From assembly GCA_017548225.1 (NCBI GenBank), contig JAFYMV010000107.1, forward strand, positions 1 through 6,672: 6,672 nucleotides of DNA, given 5' to 3'. A program made the position numbers and the translations under genes. Under the pieces are notes generated by a model, which worked only from the letters and a program-made list of their open reading frames with translations, was not told where the DNA came from and ran no database searches. Source of the DNA: Bacteroidaceae bacterium (lineage in GTDB: Bacteria; Bacteroidota; Bacteroidia; Bacteroidales; Bacteroidaceae). Every line of letters begins with the position of its first letter. Position 1 is the first letter of the stretch. Below are positions 5,927 to 6,672 of this stretch, piece after piece.

Positions 5927-5971
5927 AGAGCACACTTATATTCAGGGATTTAATATTGTAATTCGAAGGTA

Positions 5972-6415
5972 TTACCAGTTGTATGCCTCTACATAGGCAT
6001 CAAAGTCGGGAAGAGGGTTTACGCCCAATTCGGTCATTACTTGGCGTATGTGAGCTTGCGCAGTGGGGTCAATGAGGCGTTTGCCTGAGCGAAGGCGGAA
6101 GTAGAGGGTGTGACCGAAATAACTCTCCAACTTGATGCGGAACATATTGGCTTGGGCCACGGTAAGGGTGGACAGCATCTTGACAAATCCCTGTGCATAG
6201 CGTACGGGAGTAGCTGAGTAGAACACGGGGCACTCACCCTTAACACCGGCAAGGTACGCAGGGTTGATGATGGTGATAGTCTGCATATCGGGCGTTGCCA
6301 AAGTGAGCGCTACATGGCGGAGACACTCGGCAGCATGAGGGCAATCGGCCTTGACACATAGCTTAAAGGTCTTGGGCATGGGGCGCACAACTGCGATTTC
6401 GTTCAGTTTTTTCAT
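5972..6415 (-). CDS. Small cysteine-containing Bacteroidales protein, DUF6078-like, function unknown
   Basis: 147 residues with ATG at 6415 and TAA at 5974-5972. It has no signal peptide or membrane segment, so it is probably cytoplasmic. The N-terminal third has cysteines at C20, C25 and C31 (LCVKADCPHAAECLRHVA), and C62 stands in GECPVFY. This spacing could bind a metal, which is inference. The middle (VRYAQGFVKMLSTLTVAQAN) and the C-terminal part (FGHTLYFRLRSGKRLI) look like an ordinary folded domain. From memory it resembles the Bacteroidales-restricted DUF6078 family, which has a similar size and a Cys...CPRA-xxCLR start; I could not verify this. A promoter with good spacing lies directly upstream. 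It stands alone, convergent with the pseudogene and divergent from whatever begins at the right edge. Confidence 0.8.
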   Translation of the reverse strand: MKKLNEIAVVRPMPKTFKLCVKADCPHAAECLRHVALTLATPDMQTITIINPAYLAGVKGECPVFYSATPVRYAQGFVKMLSTLTVAQANMFRIKLESYFGHTLYFRLRSGKRLIDPTAQAHIRQVMTELGVNPLPDFDAYVEAYNW

Positions 6416-6441
6416 AGATAAGGAGCTTTATTGTTGCTCTA

Positions 6442-6472
6442 CAAAGTTAATAAAAATGGAAGGGAATGTCAA
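6442..6472 (-). promoter_or_regulatory. Promoter of the DUF6078-like gene
   Basis: On the minus strand TTG (6472-6470), 20 bases, then TAACTTTG (6449-6442). The spacing is the same as in the GH109-like promoter. The predicted start near 6436 leaves a leader of about 20 bases to the ATG at 6415. Confidence 0.7.
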
Positions 6473-6573
6473 GATTGTGCTGGAGAATTATGGTACTTTT
6501 CGTTCGGATTGCGTTAATTTTAATCTGCTGGCGCAGCTTGAAGATAGGCTGCACTCGGAAAAAATCAAATAAA

Positions 6574-6605
6574 TTTGTTTTTTCGCTCGGTTTGCACTAT
6601 CTTTG
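6574..6605 (+). promoter_or_regulatory. Strong rightward promoter at the right edge
   Basis: TTTG at 6574-6577, 20 bases, then TATCTTTG at 6598-6605. This is the best match to the Bacteroidetes consensus in the window. It must serve a gene or RNA that begins at or beyond the right edge. Confidence 0.75.
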
Positions 6606-6649
6606 CACCCGCTTTCGCGCAATCGCTGTCATAGGAAGAGTAACTTGAT

Positions 6650-6672
6650 ATGTTGCGTTGGGACGATATAAC
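6650..6672 (+). CDS. Possible start of a gene running off the right edge
   Basis: ATG at 6650-6652 opens a frame reading MLRWDDI to the window end. GGAAGAG at 6634-6640 lies 9 bases before it, and the strong promoter would give a leader of about 40 bases. Seven codons cannot identify a product. The transcript could instead begin with an RNA gene further right. Confidence 0.3.

Noticed and set aside
5811..5930. CRISPR array
   Set aside because: The units are contiguous 22-mers with no unique spacers and low identity, and there are no cas genes.
6456..6572. 38-codon plus-strand frame before the right-edge promoter
   Set aside because: It has no ribosome site or promoter of its own, overlaps the promoter of the divergent gene, and cannot be matched to any family.

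Overview
The window looks like chromosomal DNA of a gut Bacteroidales bacterium, most like Prevotellaceae or Muribaculaceae. Four things point there. Candidate promoters carry the Bacteroidetes -7 box TAnnTTTG instead of a sigma70 -10. Leaders are mostly A-rich without a Shine-Dalgarno. There is a lipoprotein GH109-type glycosidase. There is also a decayed BspA-like leucine-rich-repeat/BIg2 surface protein with the 'YDLSGRRV...G.Y' C-terminal sorting tail typical of the phylum. The genus is inference.

Layout, left to right. Positions 1-312 (minus) hold the 5' part of tyrS, cut by the window edge. Positions 412-1671 (minus) encode an iron-sulfur L-cysteine desulfidase / L-serine dehydratase-like enzyme (CyuA/YhaM family), with its own promoter and a start that the promoter helps to fix. 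Positions 1867-3015 (minus) encode an orphan membrane histidine kinase. Divergent from it, 3194-4822 (plus) encodes a secreted lipoprotein of the Gfo/Idh/MocA fold closest to GH109, with a canonical promoter, strongly biased codons and a terminator. Positions 5078-5745 (plus) are the 3' remnant of an LRR-BIg2 surface protein, broken by three in-frame stops and one frameshift but still followed by a strong terminator. Positions 5972-6415 (minus) encode a small cysteine-containing Bacteroidales protein that resembles DUF6078. A strong rightward promoter near the right edge (6574-6605) serves something that lies mostly outside the window.

The genes do not form one pathway. The three left-hand minus-strand genes are co-directional; tyrS and cyuA appear to have their own promoters. 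The most unusual signal is non-coding. Two arrays of degenerate 22-bp tandem repeats, each unit starting TTTC and carrying GATA-type/GAAACT and AGTTTC half-sites in opposite orientation, lie in two separate intergenic regions (about 1791-1878 and 5811-5930). Both are at the 3' ends of minus-strand genes. The first overlaps the last codons of the histidine kinase. I see no phage, insertion sequence, CRISPR, toxin-antitoxin or defence system. Apart from the repeat arrays and the pseudogene, this is ordinary Bacteroidales chromosome.
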